Origin: Epiperipatus broadwayi
Taxonomy: Eukaryota; Onychophora; Udeonychophora; Euonychophora; Peripatidae
Length of the DNA stretch: 64,000 bases
Direction: 5' to 3'
Assembly (NCBI GenBank): GCA_028023455.1
Contig: JAQFVV010006708.1
Span: 64,001 to 128,000, forward strand
A program made the translations under genes and the position numbers. The notes beneath the pieces were generated by a model. That model saw nothing but the letters and a program-made list of their open reading frames with translations, did no database searches and was not told the origin of the DNA. Positions 25,822-38,566 of this stretch are shown here, in pieces; the first letter of the stretch is position 1, and each line of letters starts with the position of its first letter.

Positions 25822-27276
25822 ATGGAAGAGTTTAGTTTATACGATAGTTTGGGTGAGTTTCAAGAGACACCATCTCCAGACATGGCTGCATTGTCTCCTG
25901 ATCTTGAATCAGGAAATGAAGTTATAGATATGTCCTATAGAGAATCTGATAGGATGAGAGATACTATCCCTCAAACTCTAGATAATGATATGTTGATGTT
26001 GTTTAGAAATATATTAAGGGAAGAACTAAAAGAATTAAAGTCTGGTCAAGCAAAACTAATTTCAATGATGAGATCAGGTCATGCACAGCTAAAGGCAGAA
26101 ATGAATTCGAGTCACGAAAAGCCAGAGGAGAGGATAGTTGAAATAAAGTCAGAAATATCAGAGATAAAATTAGAAATGAAACTAAAAACAAAGCTAGAAG
26201 CAAAATTAGAAATACCCAAAATGAAGCTAAAAATGCAAGAGAATATTAATGACCAAGTTATGCAGATTAATAAGAACATTAGTTTAGTAAGTGATAAAAT
26301 AAATGTATATAAAGAGCTTAGAGAAATAGATGGGCAAGACTCAGAATTAGATGAAAATGTAGCTATAGACATGCTTAAAGATTTCAAGAAGAATCATGAT
26401 AAACAGAAAGAAGTTGGTAAATTAATGAAGAAAGAAATAATTTCTTTAGATATGAAGTATCCAGAAATTTTGGAAAATGAGTTGTTAAAGATTACTGATA
26501 TCACTAGTAATAAATTTAAAAGTAAAAATGAAAATTATATTCCAAAATGTGTTCTTGATTATTTAGAACATAAGGTGAAGGCAAATGTTTTTAAAAAAAA
26601 TATTTTATGGAGATACTAAATCTATAATATGTGGTATGAAATATTTAATAGAAAGTGTTAGTCATGCTAGAGAAGTCAGTAAAGTGAAAATAAAATGTAA
26701 AATAAGGAATACAAAGAAATTTGATGTAAATATTCTTAGAAAGTTATTAATCCGGAAAGAGATTTAGGCAAAGCCAAAGTAAAACTTAAATGTAAAAGTA
26801 AGAAGAAAACCAAAGTAGATTTTGTGAGAAAGGTAATTAATCACAATAAACATATGAAGAAAATTAAAGTAAAATTCAAAGAGATGAGTAGAGAGAAGGT
26901 TAAGATAAGTTATCTTAATAAAGTTGTAGATTATATAAGAGATATTGGAAAAGCAAAAGTAAAATTTAAATTAATAAATGAAAAGATAGTTAATTTAAAT
27001 CTTGGTAGAAAGATTGTTGATGAAGAAAAAGAAGTTGGAAAGGCTAAAATCAAACTAAAGAAAGTAAATGTAGAGTTGATCAATGTCATGGGTTTAAAGA
27101 CATCCCGAAATAAAAGGAAAGAACATAGAAAGGTAAAAACTCGATTAAAGAAGATTGAGATAATGTCTCTTAGAGATAAACTTGTCAGAAAAAAGGAAAT
27201 TAAGAATAATCAAGCAAGGCTTAAAGTTACTCAAAATGCTCATAGTTTGGTTCCTTGTCCTGCAAGACATGATTAA
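25822..27276 (+). pseudogene. Lysine-rich 30-residue-repeat protein, frameshifted
   Basis: Function unknown. The frame opens at ATG 25,822 and runs to TAA at 26,617-26,619. The reading then continues in the next frame through about 26,755 and returns to the first frame, ending at TAA 27,274-27,276. The N-terminal part is acidic; residues about 60-165 are charged and helical, with QAKLISMM, SEISEIKLEMKLK and similar stretches like the N-terminal half of a Gag. From 26,669 the DNA falls into six consecutive units of 89, 90, 90, 90, 90 and 90 bases. Each encodes a basic 30-residue repeat beginning [RK][DE][VIL]GKAK[VI]K[LF]K or a variant and with RK[VI] near position 25. A fainter unit starts at 26,407 (KEVGKLMKK). 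There is no capsid core, zinc knuckle or pol domain. It sits 240 bases upstream of a polypurine tract and LTR, so it is probably the gene of an LTR element. A fast-evolving host gene that sits beside an LTR is the alternative. Confidence 0.6.
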
Positions 27277-27501
27277 TAAAAGTCATACATATTGTTCAAT
27301 ATAGAATTTAGTTATTTTATTTCTTGCTTATTTAATGTTGTTAAAATATAATAGGAACAAGTGTTTGTAAAAGCATTAAATGTTTTTATTGTGGTATGTT
27401 TATTCAACAAACATAATTTTCTAATTGAGGAATGATCTTAATGTAAAATTTGATGTGCTATTAATATTGATTGTAGTTTATCCAATTCATTTTTCTTTCA
27501 T

Positions 27502-27514
27502 AAGGGGGAAGGAT
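27502..27514 (+). other. Polypurine tract before LTR copy B
   Basis: AAGGGGGAAGGAT directly precedes TGTAACC. A purine tract immediately 5' of a TG terminus is the hallmark of the 3' LTR of an LTR element, where it primes plus-strand DNA synthesis. Copy A at 11,779 has (AT)n at this position instead, so the tract is not part of the LTR. Confidence 0.8.
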
Positions 27515-28456
27515 TGTAACCTTCTAGGTTGGCACCAGAAAGAAATGTGGGAAGGTCACATTTTTGCTAACAATGGCTAAAGGTAATTAGTTGAGAAAAA
27601 TGAATTGTGATATAATTTAATATTTAAAATTGAGTTTTTAGGAAAATTAAACTTAAATTGTGATGTAATTTGCTAGTTAAAATGAGGATTTTAACAAAAT
27701 TAAAATTTTAAATGGGTATATTGATTGGTGGAGTTTTGTCCTATATGTATAGTGGTAGATGTTTGTGTATAGTGGAAGATTTACATGTCATAATAGGCAG
27801 ATGCATAAATGTATTATTAAGTAGAATTTTCTTTTCTATATTTTATTTATAAGTTACTGATTATATATTGTCTTGGAATCTTATGTTTTAAAAATGATAA
27901 AGATTATTTGTAATAGTAAATAGCATTTCTAAACTATGTTTATTATATTCAAATATTGTATTGTTAAAATTTTTATAAATAATATTTTTGGCAATCTTCC
28001 AAAGTTGATTGTCATAGAAACACAGAGGGCATGAGGGAAAAGAGACAAAGAGTTTCAAAACTTGAAGAAAGTAAAAAATTTCCAAGAAAGAAAATGTAAA
28101 AAAAAAAAAACTTAAAAGAATCAAAAAACTCTCTAAAAGTATTACAACAAATATAAAAAAACATCGCAAGAATTCTAATAATATATTTATGGAAAATTTC
28201 TATTATACTACTGGAGTAATAAAACCATGAAGAGATAGACCCAGAGGGAAATCAGCTCCAAATTTCTGTCAAACAATGGTTCAAATTCACTACCTTTAAA
28301 AATACCTGGATGTCACATAAGATAAGTAATTATAATTTATTTTAATGTATTGTCAAAAGTAAATAATATTAAAATGACAAAATCATTTAAAGTAAAGCTG
28401 GATAAATTTTTCTTGTTAAACGCTACAATCAAACGCTTAATATTCAATTCTAAACA
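27515..28456 (+). repeat. LTR copy B of the outer family (3' LTR)
   Basis: It matches 11,779-12,750 from TGTAACCTTCTAGG to CTAAACA, with scattered substitutions and a deletion of about 35 bases. The pair looks several per cent diverged, clearly older than the inner LTR pair. No ATAT follows it, so the target duplication is not seen. Confidence 0.75.
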
Positions 28457-31162
28457 TTTCTATAGATTTATATTAATCCAAATGATTATATCATTTTTCA
28501 TTTTCTGAATAGCATTAAATACCTCGATTTTTACTATATTTACATGATGCTCATCGTTTCCAACAGACTGTATTTTTTCTCTCAATCTTAGAATTTTCTG
28601 TTTTATTACCCATTTAAAGAAATACTCAATGTAATCACATTATCTTTAACTACATATCATTTTTGTTTGTTGATTTTCATCTATCTTTGTCAGTTAATTT
28701 ACAAATCATTCTGCTTGTCATAAATGAAGCAATAGTATCTGGCTATTGTCATATTAATAACTTCATACTCGCAGTGTTATATTCCCCTTATGAGTTTAAT
28801 ATTAAATTAAAAATGCACGTCATTTCCAGATTCAATAAATCCATACCGTAAACTTATAATAATATAATAAATAATATTATGTCTGTAGGATTTAGCTACA
28901 ATGCAATCATTAAATAAAGTGATAATTTAAACTTACACTCCGGTAAATAATAATCAACCAACAGTTAATTATTATGAAGTAACTTGAATAGAATGTCCTG
29001 CTACAAGTTGACGATCTAACTTATAAATTATGCTTACAAATGAAAGAAGATGATTTAGCAGATTAACTAAAATACTTTTCCCAACTTATATCTATGAAGT
29101 AAAACATATTCCTGTGGATGTATTCATCTACACGGAGGAATTAAATAACACTAAACGTTTTGTGGGTTTATACACCATCATAAAGCAATAAGTACAAGTA
29201 CACCATTCCACGGATTAACCACCAGCGCAGGAATAAGTGTAAAATACAAAAATGGCAATAAAGTAATCTGCGGATTAACCACCAGCACAGATTAATGCCC
29301 TTTACATTCTAAAACAACATTACTATTTACTTCACATTAAAGTGCAAAATCATCCCCCTCAGTTATTCTGACCACTCAGAATACACTAACACTTTAGCAA
29401 ATGTGGGTTCTTGCATAATAAATGTTATGCTAATCAGGACAACTAATGTACTAACTTATCTTTCTTAAAATAAAACATGTGTAATATAATATAAGTAATA
29501 TTAGTATAGGAATATAAATCTGGAAAGACTAACAAAATAACTCATAAAGATTGATACATCTCATGAATTCATTTAGTACTTTTTAAGCTTTTTCGCAAGC
29601 GCTATTCTCTTGAATAAATATTTTATTCGACCCCTATTAATTTAAACTTAATAAAATATAACTTATGAACTTCACATGCAAGTTCATATAACTATAAAAT
29701 TAAAGTAATGCATTATTCATCAAATACATAAAATTTAACAGGTGTGTGTATGATATAAATTAAACGTATCGCATTTTATAGTTCAATACATGAATTTTAG
29801 CAGGTGTGTGTATCACAAATTGGATTGTATAGCATTTTATAACTCCAAATATGATCCGTGGAATCCATGTACGATGTGTCGAACAATAAATACACAAGCA
29901 ATAGCTATAATTATAGTTAAATTCCATACATGCAATTTTATCCATTTGTGTTAGTTATTATAATCACTATTAGATTAACGATTTTACGTGGCTCCATAAA
30001 CAAGAAACAATTTCAAACATGACACGCAGAACTTAAATGAAAATGTTTTTCATAAGTTATTAATTTCTACATTTCTCTATTAAAATGTTCCAAGTTTATC
30101 ACATCCATGCTAATATTTATTTATCCACGCTTAAATCTAGGAATACTAATTATAGCAATTAATTTAATCATTTCAAACTGACGTTAAAATTAGAAAATAG
30201 CTTTGATTAACTATTTTGAAGACGGTTTATTATCCAAATGTTAAATAAATTAACTAGCAAATATATGATTGGCATTGTAAAGTTAAATATCAATTAATAC
30301 TATATTTTTATTAGAATTAGAAACGGAAATATTAAACTATATTGATAACTTTAACATTTTACTTTAATTTAAACTTCTTCTTTTTTAAAAAGCAAAGTTT
30401 CATTTTCATAAAACTTCTGTAATTAAAATACTTATTTAATTTTTCCAAATTGTAGAATAATAAACATTTGAAAACATACCAAACTCTTGCAATTAATTCT
30501 TTTAAACTGGGAAGCTCAGACATTTTAAAAATGTAATATTGAAAAATTTTTACCGGTGATTTGATCCACTTGGCCAGCCGACTTGAACAGACTTTTAAAT
30601 TTAGCAATTCATCTTATAATTAAATACCACTATGTTATTTTACGTTTATAGCAAATTTTGTGGTAATCCATTTACTTATTAACTATTAAAAAAATAAGCT
30701 TATCAAATTTATACCATTTGCCTTTACCATTTTCTTTTCTTTCTCCCTCCAAAAGCAAACTATCAGGCGATCTTCTCCTAAATTCGCGCTCTTTTCTTTT
30801 ATTACATTGAGATGCGTACGTAATTACTGTATTTATTTTTAATAATTTATTTTAATTGAACAAATGGTTTTTTGTTAATTCAATAGAAATAATTTTTAAG
30901 ATTACTTTAAACAAATAAAACAAAATATTATATTTTAATACTATTTTACCAAATTTAATGTGTTGTCAAAATTTTAAAAAGTTAAACATTCTGATATGAA
31001 TTAGTATATGGAACGAAGCAAATTTAAATTTATTAAAATAATATAAGAAAGTAATCTGTTCAAAGTGCAAATCAAGCCAATCAAATCACCAAAAGAAGAA
31101 AGAGAAATTTTTATACCAGTTACATCAATTAATATATTTTATAGTAAAATATATGGTTACAA
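28457..31162. other. Anonymous sequence with two short tandem duplications
   Basis: No supported gene. Two small duplications occur. CGGATTAACCACCAGCRCAG is present at about 29,212 and 29,271. A 62-base unit beginning CAGGTGTGTGTAT repeats at 29,739 and 29,801. The region ends GGTTACA followed by (AT)n at 31,163; on the minus strand this reads TGTAACC after AT, like an LTR terminus, but the other end was not found. Confidence 0.45.
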
Positions 31163-31185
31163 TATATATATATATATATATATAT
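31163..31185. repeat. Short (AT)n microsatellite
   Basis: About 23 bases of AT dinucleotides. Confidence 0.9.
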
Positions 31186-34008
31186 CCTGGTTATTGCCTA
31201 AACTTTTATAAAATTTATCATTGAATTACATTTTTCACTGTACTTCAATGTACTTGGGTTTTTCTATACAAATTGTAGACTTTTATTTTTCATCTTCTGT
31301 CTTACTATCACTTTCTTCATTCATTTTACACTTTACAGTATCATCTATACTGCTTATCAATTCTTTACTGTTTTTATATTAATTTTACATTTTTTCACAG
31401 ATATTGCATTTATTTTTTTATTTTTTCTTTCACTTACATTTTTTTTCCAATTTTTGCAGTAAGTATATAATCATAATTCTTCATTTAAAATAACATGGAA
31501 ATCTACTCTCCCTTCTACATCGTTTTGAATTTTTTTTATATTCCTTCTCCTTGTACAAATTCCATCAATACATGTTCTTTTTAGTTTAACAGTAGTTTAC
31601 ACTATATATATCAATTTTAGAGTCTCCTATAATATTAGTATCAATCTAAAATTGTTGTATATTTAACTTTCGATTGATTTCAATTGATAATTACCATTTT
31701 CAGATTTATCTTCAGCAGATTTCTCATACTCACTATTAATTTATTCATCCCTCTGAAATATTTTTATCCTTCTTATAAGTTCTTGATGGTGATGTTTAAA
31801 CTTTTTATTTTACTTTACTTTAGGTTTTTTTTTTTTTTTGGCTTTCTCTATTTTTTTATTTATTTCATAATTAACATAATTATTTATTTCATAATTGTTT
31901 CAAATTTGAACATTTTTCTCGGGAGTTTTTTTATAATTATTTGTGAATTTTTTTAATGATTATTTAAAGTACAATTATATATATATGAAGTAAAGACTTT
32001 TATAAATGCCATCCAATATTTCATTTTTTATAATGTTTTATACGTGATTATCCTTATTTTCTGTCCTTTTGTTTCATATTGTCATATACATGTAATTATT
32101 TTCTGAAAATCTGTTTTCTCCTTGCTAATATTTTACTTAGTTTCTAACGTTTTTTATCTATTATTGTTTAGATGTGTGTAGTACTATAATCTTTTCAAAG
32201 GATTAAAAATTATTATAAACCACGTTAAATTCTAGTTAAATGAAACATCAAAACAAAATTATCTTTATAAGTTTAGGAAAATATTTTAGTTTATTTTGTT
32301 TGCCGGACTTATCCTTGTATTTGAGGTTTAATTTGGGAGGCTATTTTATATCTAATGAAAAAGATTGAAATTAGAGCTACATATGTAAATATGTTACTCA
32401 GAACATAAATTAATTTCTATATAACTAGATTTTTATGAATAAATGATAAATTTGTGTTCTTTTTTTTTGCATAAACACCTGTGATAATATTAGTGAAATA
32501 ATATTTTAAACTGAGGTATTAGCAACTTTTAGATTCCCCAACTACTTAATTAATATGATATAATACATGAGTTTAATAAATTAATAAATAACAAAGTTCT
32601 GTATAAATTAATTAATAAACCCTCACAATTGTAAAAAGATTAATAATAATTCATAAAATATAATTATTTAAATATTGATATCAGCAATAATTTGGTGTTT
32701 AGATTAAATAAATATTTCTGACAAGGCAGTAAACAAGATCTTGTTTGCATGACGTTTTTAATAATCTTTCTCCTTTCGTTTTCTTTTGATTAAATAATTA
32801 AAAGCAACTTAATTTTTTTAAAGAGAATCTATTTGTTTGCTGTCTTGGAATTATTTTATTTGCATATACACAAGACTAGAATTAAGATCTTAAAATAATA
32901 GTTACTAAAATAATTTTCTTTTAAACCTTATCATTGATTTTACCTATCTACATATATATGTCACTTTAAAGCATTTACTCAATATATAAAAATATATAGA
33001 AAAATATTTAATTTTTAATATAATTAGAATTAAAATATGTAATTTATATATCGAAAGGCAACTTTAAATAAACTTATGTTAAAACTATAAATGTTGCAAT
33101 TATTTCCAATAATACAGATTTTTCTTAACATTCAATTTTAATTTAACTTGGTTCCGGCAAAAATTCAATATTTTTTCCACTACTTAATAATCCATGGTTT
33201 GACTCAAGAAGTTTTAAAGATCACTTTTCCAATAGAAGCAGGCTAATCTTTGCCAATAGAATGATGATAGAGCTATTATTCCAGGCATGACAAGCTAGTT
33301 CGAGTCTTTTATTTCTTTTTGTCTTCAATGTTTATATTTTAATATTAATTGTAAAGTAGTAATATTAACTGGAAACAATTCTTTAATGTTAACTAAAAAT
33401 GATATTAACTAAATAACAGGGAAATAATTTATTCTTATTTTAATGAGTTCTTACAATAAACACACTTTAAGCTGTCAAATAGAAGATATTATTTTTATAC
33501 TGTAGTTATTTTCTTTTCTAAGCTCACTAATTTGTTTGTTCAATAGCCTATTTTTATTTGACCAAAGACATATTATTTTTTGATATTTATATCAAAACTA
33601 AGTGTGTGTATTTTTATGGATAAAAGATGGTCATTGAAAATGATTATTTGAAAAAAATCTTTTAAAACTATCATAATTACTCTTATTAAATGTTTTATAC
33701 ATCACTAGACTGCTTTATTTTTTGTTATCTAAGAAAGAGTAATTTCTAAGCTGCATTGCTATTTGAAAAAAATGTTTTCTAGAAACTTTTATTTTTCCAT
33801 CACATTAGTGATATCTCCAGGTCAAAGATCAATTTCTTGCTCACTCCTAGAAATATCATCTCATGTATCATGATTTTAAACTGGCAGAATAAGATTTAGG
33901 TAAATGGAGAAATTTAATGAATCCCTTCAATGTTAAGCATATATTCTTAAGAAACTTTCCAGTAAAACCATACCTAAGTAAAAGTATGCCATTTTCTTCT
34001 GTATGAAA
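31186..34008. other. Anonymous AT-rich sequence, T-skewed at 31,190-32,160
   Basis: No supported gene. The plus strand of the first kilobase is strongly T- and C-rich, as the antisense of an old A-rich LINE would be, but I could not read a protein from it. The rest is featureless. Confidence 0.4.
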
Positions 34009-34855
<847 letters not shown>

Positions 34856-35430
34856 CGAGATTATTTATGTCATCTAGACTGCGCAACTGATATTGTTCTT
34901 TTTGCAAATAGTGCTTCAGTGCTTCAGAAAATGTTGCAAGAGGTAGCAAACGAAGGTAAAAAAAATTAGATTAAAGATAAATGCTAAAAATACTAAAGTA
35001 ATAATCAATTTTCTGAGAAATAAAGATTGCCAATGATGAATTAAAAACTACAAATTTATTGGTAGGTTCCTTAATACAGTTTTAACATATAGTAGATGAA
35101 AGTAATCTTAGAGATAAAATTGGATCAAGTACTTTTGAATAAAAAATTATTATTAAAAGAAAAATGCATATTGATTTAAAAAATATTGTTTAATATATAT
35201 GTTTTACTTAGGTATATGCGACTTTGTTAAAAGGCAAGATAGAAATTTTATATTACTCAACAAATTATAGGAAAATGTATGTTAAGAGTAACAAGAAGTG
35301 ATCGAAAACTAAATACATTAGTGCAAGAATAACGCATATAATGAAACAATGGGCATTTAAAATTTTTAAGAGATTGTAAAACATTTAGAAAGGGATCACA
35401 TATGAGATGAATAGAGAACAAAGAAATTTG
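34856..35430 (+). pseudogene. Dead LINE reverse transcriptase fragment
   Basis: Broken frames read like the palm and thumb of a non-LTR retrotransposon reverse transcriptase. A CATDIVLFANSASVLQKMLQE segment near 34,880-34,940 corresponds to the FADDIVLF catalytic motif, with the second catalytic position intact (D) and the first changed (ADD to ATD). Later a CMLRVTRSDRKLNTL segment near 35,275-35,325 matches the region usually following the thumb. Many stops and shifts make it inactive. Its 5' part is missing or unrecognisable. Clade unassigned. Confidence 0.6.
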
Positions 35431-36375
35431 CTGATTATATTCCCAATGTCTTTTGAAATGGATATCTTTCTTTCAGCCATTGTTTAGAAATTTCTCATTC
35501 AAACTTTTCCTTAGGTTTATAAGAGTGATTTTAAATATTTTTTCTTTCCACTTAGGGCTCAATTCTGGATATAATTCTAAATCCACTCCGCTGCTGCCCT
35601 ACACTTCTGCATTTCTGAAACACGTTAATAAAAAACGAATTGTCATTATTTCATGCAGAGATCTGTTTTTGCTCTGGCATTCGAACTGTTTTTTTTTATT
35701 TTACTGCATTTTGTCAACAATACTATGTGATTCATCTATTAAAATAATAGCCAGAAGTGAAATTCTAGTTACCTTTCTTTATGAGCCTCTTCTTTATTAT
35801 AGGTAACAATATCATCTTCATGGACTTTACTGTCCATAGAGCTTTTAACTTGAGTTCTCTTTTGGTTCCTTTCTATATTATGTTGTTCTATTTAAACACT
35901 ATATTCAACTTTGATAACTCATACAATGGTTATATTCTCTTGTAAGTACTTTAACAGCAATAATTTTCTTTGATTCTTCTATATTATACACTTTATCTTG
36001 CTCATACAACTTCTCAACCATGAAATCTTCATTGTTTTTAAATTGTGGAAGGACAAATGAAACGACAGACTTTTTAAATAACGTATGAACCTGCAACTTT
36101 GTTGAAATGTATAGTCTTCAGGTACCGATAGGATCTACAAATGGCAATAATTATTAAATAGTACCTATCAATACAATCTCTCATTGCGTTTCAGAATATA
36201 TTAATTAATCAAAAGTTAAGTAATCTTTCCGATATAAATTTCTGTCTCATTTTTCTTATTGTTTTAAACGGCTTGTAATACTCTCATGCTAATAGTTGTT
36301 ATCTCATATTCTATCGATGATAGTGGGATTTATTTTAATGCAACCAAATTTCCATTCTTCAACAAATTCTGAGGT
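35431..36375. other. Anonymous sequence
   Basis: Open frames of 60-120 codons exist on both strands, but none has a recognised domain. Confidence 0.4.
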
Positions 36376-36755
36376 GCAAATTTAGTATGCGATCTCTGCC
36401 ATTTTGAATTTCAAAAATAGCCAAAAATATCGTCTGACACATCTAAGTGATAAAAAACTAGCGAAAACAGAAAAAAATTTAGAACTTGGGTCACGTGACT
36501 TGGGAAACCCCGCCAACATGCACAGTTTAAAAAAAAAAGCCAAAACACGAAAAATTAACATTTTCTCATTTTAAATTATAAATCAAATAATTTATATATA
36601 AAGAGAGCAAGATTACTATATTTAAATCTTAATCAATAAATGCTAGTTATCATTGCCTAAAAAAGTACTTGGTAGCATTTTGATGTGGCTGATATTTGAT
36701 ATCTAAGGCACCCCCCCCCTATACAAATTAAAGTAATATATATGCGATATATATA

Positions 36756-37035
36756 TTTCACACAAATAAAATTATGAGTGCGTAAAATAAACAAATAAAT
36801 GAAATACGATAAATGAATAAATGGCTAGTAATTTGAAGGAATACTTTCATTATCAAAGCTGTGGCTAAATGAATTGCGAAGTAAAACTGTTGCTATAAGA
36901 AATGCAAAGTGTATGCAAATTTAGCACACAGCTTTGATAATGAAGGTAAATAAACCTAATAGCCATTTATTTATTTATCTATCATATTTCATTTATTTGT
37001 TTTCTTTACGCACTCATAATTTTATTTGTGTGAAA
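36756..37035. mobile_element. MITE-like inverted-repeat element, copy 1
   Basis: 280 bases starting TTTCACACAAATAAAATTAT and ending in its reverse complement, with terminal inverted repeats of roughly 110 bases that include GAGTGCGTAAA and CAAATAAATGAAATA. AT-rich sequence flanks both ends. There is no coding sequence. The mirrored copy is at 37,794-38,086. Confidence 0.75.
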
Positions 37036-37793
37036 TATATATCTAATATATATTACTCATTACAAACACAGACACAAAGCGATTATTAATTAAAATAAAT
37101 ATTTTTTTAAAAAAATAAAATATTTACATTTATTTAAAATATGTTTTTGTTTTCCTTTGTTGGTAGTAAAACTCATTTCAATGTTAATAGATATACAAAT
37201 TATAGTGACATAATCAAGAGTAGATCTGATATAGATGAAATGCAAATGAAGACTTTAATGAGTTTTATCTCCTTATATTTTAACGCGTATATATGTTTGT
37301 ACAAAATCATACCTTAACAAATAATTTAAAAAATGTTTAGAAAAATATGCAAACCACTCTCTAATTATTTTGTATACAAATTCTGAGAATTAAAAAGTAA
37401 CTTTCTTGATATGATGGGGAGAACCGAATAAGGCGTATTAAGCCTCGTACTATGTGCGGATGTACATATAAATATTACCCCGGTCACTATTAAAATTAAT
37501 TATATACAGCTTACTTGTACTCAAACATATATACGCGTTAAAATATAAGAAGATAAAACTCATTAAAGTCTTCATTTGCATTTCATCTATATCAGATCTA
37601 CTCTTGATTATGTCACTATAATCTTTATATCTATTAACATTGAAATGAGTTTTACTACCAACAAAGGAAAACAAAAACATATTTTAAAAAAATTTAAATA
37701 TTTTTTTTAAATATTTATTTTAATTATTAATCGCTTTGTGTCTGTGTTTGTAATGAGTAATATATATTAGATATATATTGAGTAATATATATA

Positions 37794-38086
37794 TTTCACA
37801 CAAATAAAATTATGAGTGCGTAAAGAAAACAAATAAATGAAATATGATAAATACATAAATGGCTATTGGGTTTATTTACCTTCATTATCAAAGCTGTGTG
37901 CTAAATGAATTGCTGTGTGTTAAATTTGCATACACCTTGCATTTTTTATAACAGTTTCACTTCGCAATTCATTTGGCCACAGCTTTGATAATTAAAGTAT
38001 TCCTTCAAAAATACTAGCCATTTATTCATTTATCGTATTTCATTTATTTGTTTATTTTACGCACTCATAATTTTATTTGTGTGAAA
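37794..38086. mobile_element. MITE-like inverted-repeat element, copy 2
   Basis: 293 bases with the same TTTCACACAAATAAAATTAT terminus and mirrored end as 36,756-37,035. It lies in the right arm of the large inverted duplication and so was probably duplicated with it. Confidence 0.75.
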
Positions 38087-38354
38087 TATATATATCGCAT
38101 ATATATTACTTTAATTTGTATAAGGGGGGAGGAGTGCCTTAGATATCACATATCAGCCACATCAAAATGCTACCAAGTACTTTTTTAGGCAATGATAACT
38201 AACATTTATTGATTAAGCTTTAAATATAGTAATCTTGCTCTCTCTATATATAAATTATTTGATTTATAATTTGAAATGAGAAAATGTTAATTTTTCGTGT
38301 TTTGGCGGGTTTTCCCAAGTCACGTGACAAATTTCTAAATTTTTTCCTGTTTTT

Positions 38355-38461
38355 TTTTTTTTTAAGGGTCATAGCATCGGCCGGGACGCGAACCCGCAAC
38401 CCGGGCAACTGCCTGCAAGTGCAAGGCAGTCGCGCTGACCTCTCGACCACCAATGCAAGAC
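38355..38461 (-). mobile_element. tRNA-derived SINE with target duplication
   Basis: On the minus strand it has an A-box region (GGTGGTCGAGAGGTCAGCG), a 7-bp hairpin (ACTGCCT/AGGCAGT), a B box (GGGTTCGCGTCCC) and then a short tail with an A-run. Near-identical 16-base sequences flank it (AATTTTTTCCTGTTTT at 38,339 and AATTTTTTTCTGTTTT at 38,462), as expected for LINE-machinery insertion. The matching position in the left arm of the inverted duplication has no insert, which gives the empty-site sequence directly. The body is short (about 107 bases). Confidence 0.8.
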
Positions 38462-38566
38462 AATTTTTTTCTGTTTTCGCGTAGTTTTTTATCACTTAGA
38501 TGTGTCAGATGATGTTTTTGGCTATTTTTGAAATTCAAAATGGCAGAGATCACATACTAAATTTGC

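Larger units (their letters stand above)
11779..28456 (+). mobile_element. Possible outer LTR element split by a nested insertion
   Basis: Two direct copies of a roughly 950-bp sequence beginning TGTAACCTTC lie 15.7 kb apart. The downstream copy is preceded by a polypurine tract, as a 3' LTR should be, and the lysine-rich repeat gene remnant lies just upstream of it. Removing the young insertion (15,027-24,324 plus one ATAT) leaves an internal region of about 5.5 kb. Against this, I found no convincing primer-binding site after 12,750 and no matching target duplication outside the two copies. They could therefore be independent insertions, with 11,779-12,750 a solo LTR. The older divergence of this pair compared with the inner pair agrees with nesting but does not prove it. 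Confidence 0.45.
36376..38566. repeat. Large inverted duplication with ~1-kb arms
   Basis: The left arm 36,376-37,302 is the reverse complement of the right arm 37,517-38,566, around a 214-base spacer. Arms share landmarks such as GCAAATTTAGTATG, GTCACGTGAC, AATGCTACCAAGTACTTTTT and the CGCGTTA end. Each arm contains a copy of a smaller inverted-repeat element. The right arm is longer because a SINE inserted there after the duplication. Arms remain highly similar. Transcripts would form a long hairpin. Confidence 0.88.

Noticed and set aside
26003-26387. Minus-strand hydrophobic frames opposite the 25,822 gene
   Set aside because: The antisense of lysine- and glutamate-rich codons gives Phe, Leu and Ser runs; it is a shadow.
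33255-33315. tRNA-like AGTTCGAGTC motif
   Set aside because: Only a B-box-like match; no A box or stems could be supported.
35905-36096. 63-codon minus-strand frame
   Set aside because: No family recognised and no supporting context.
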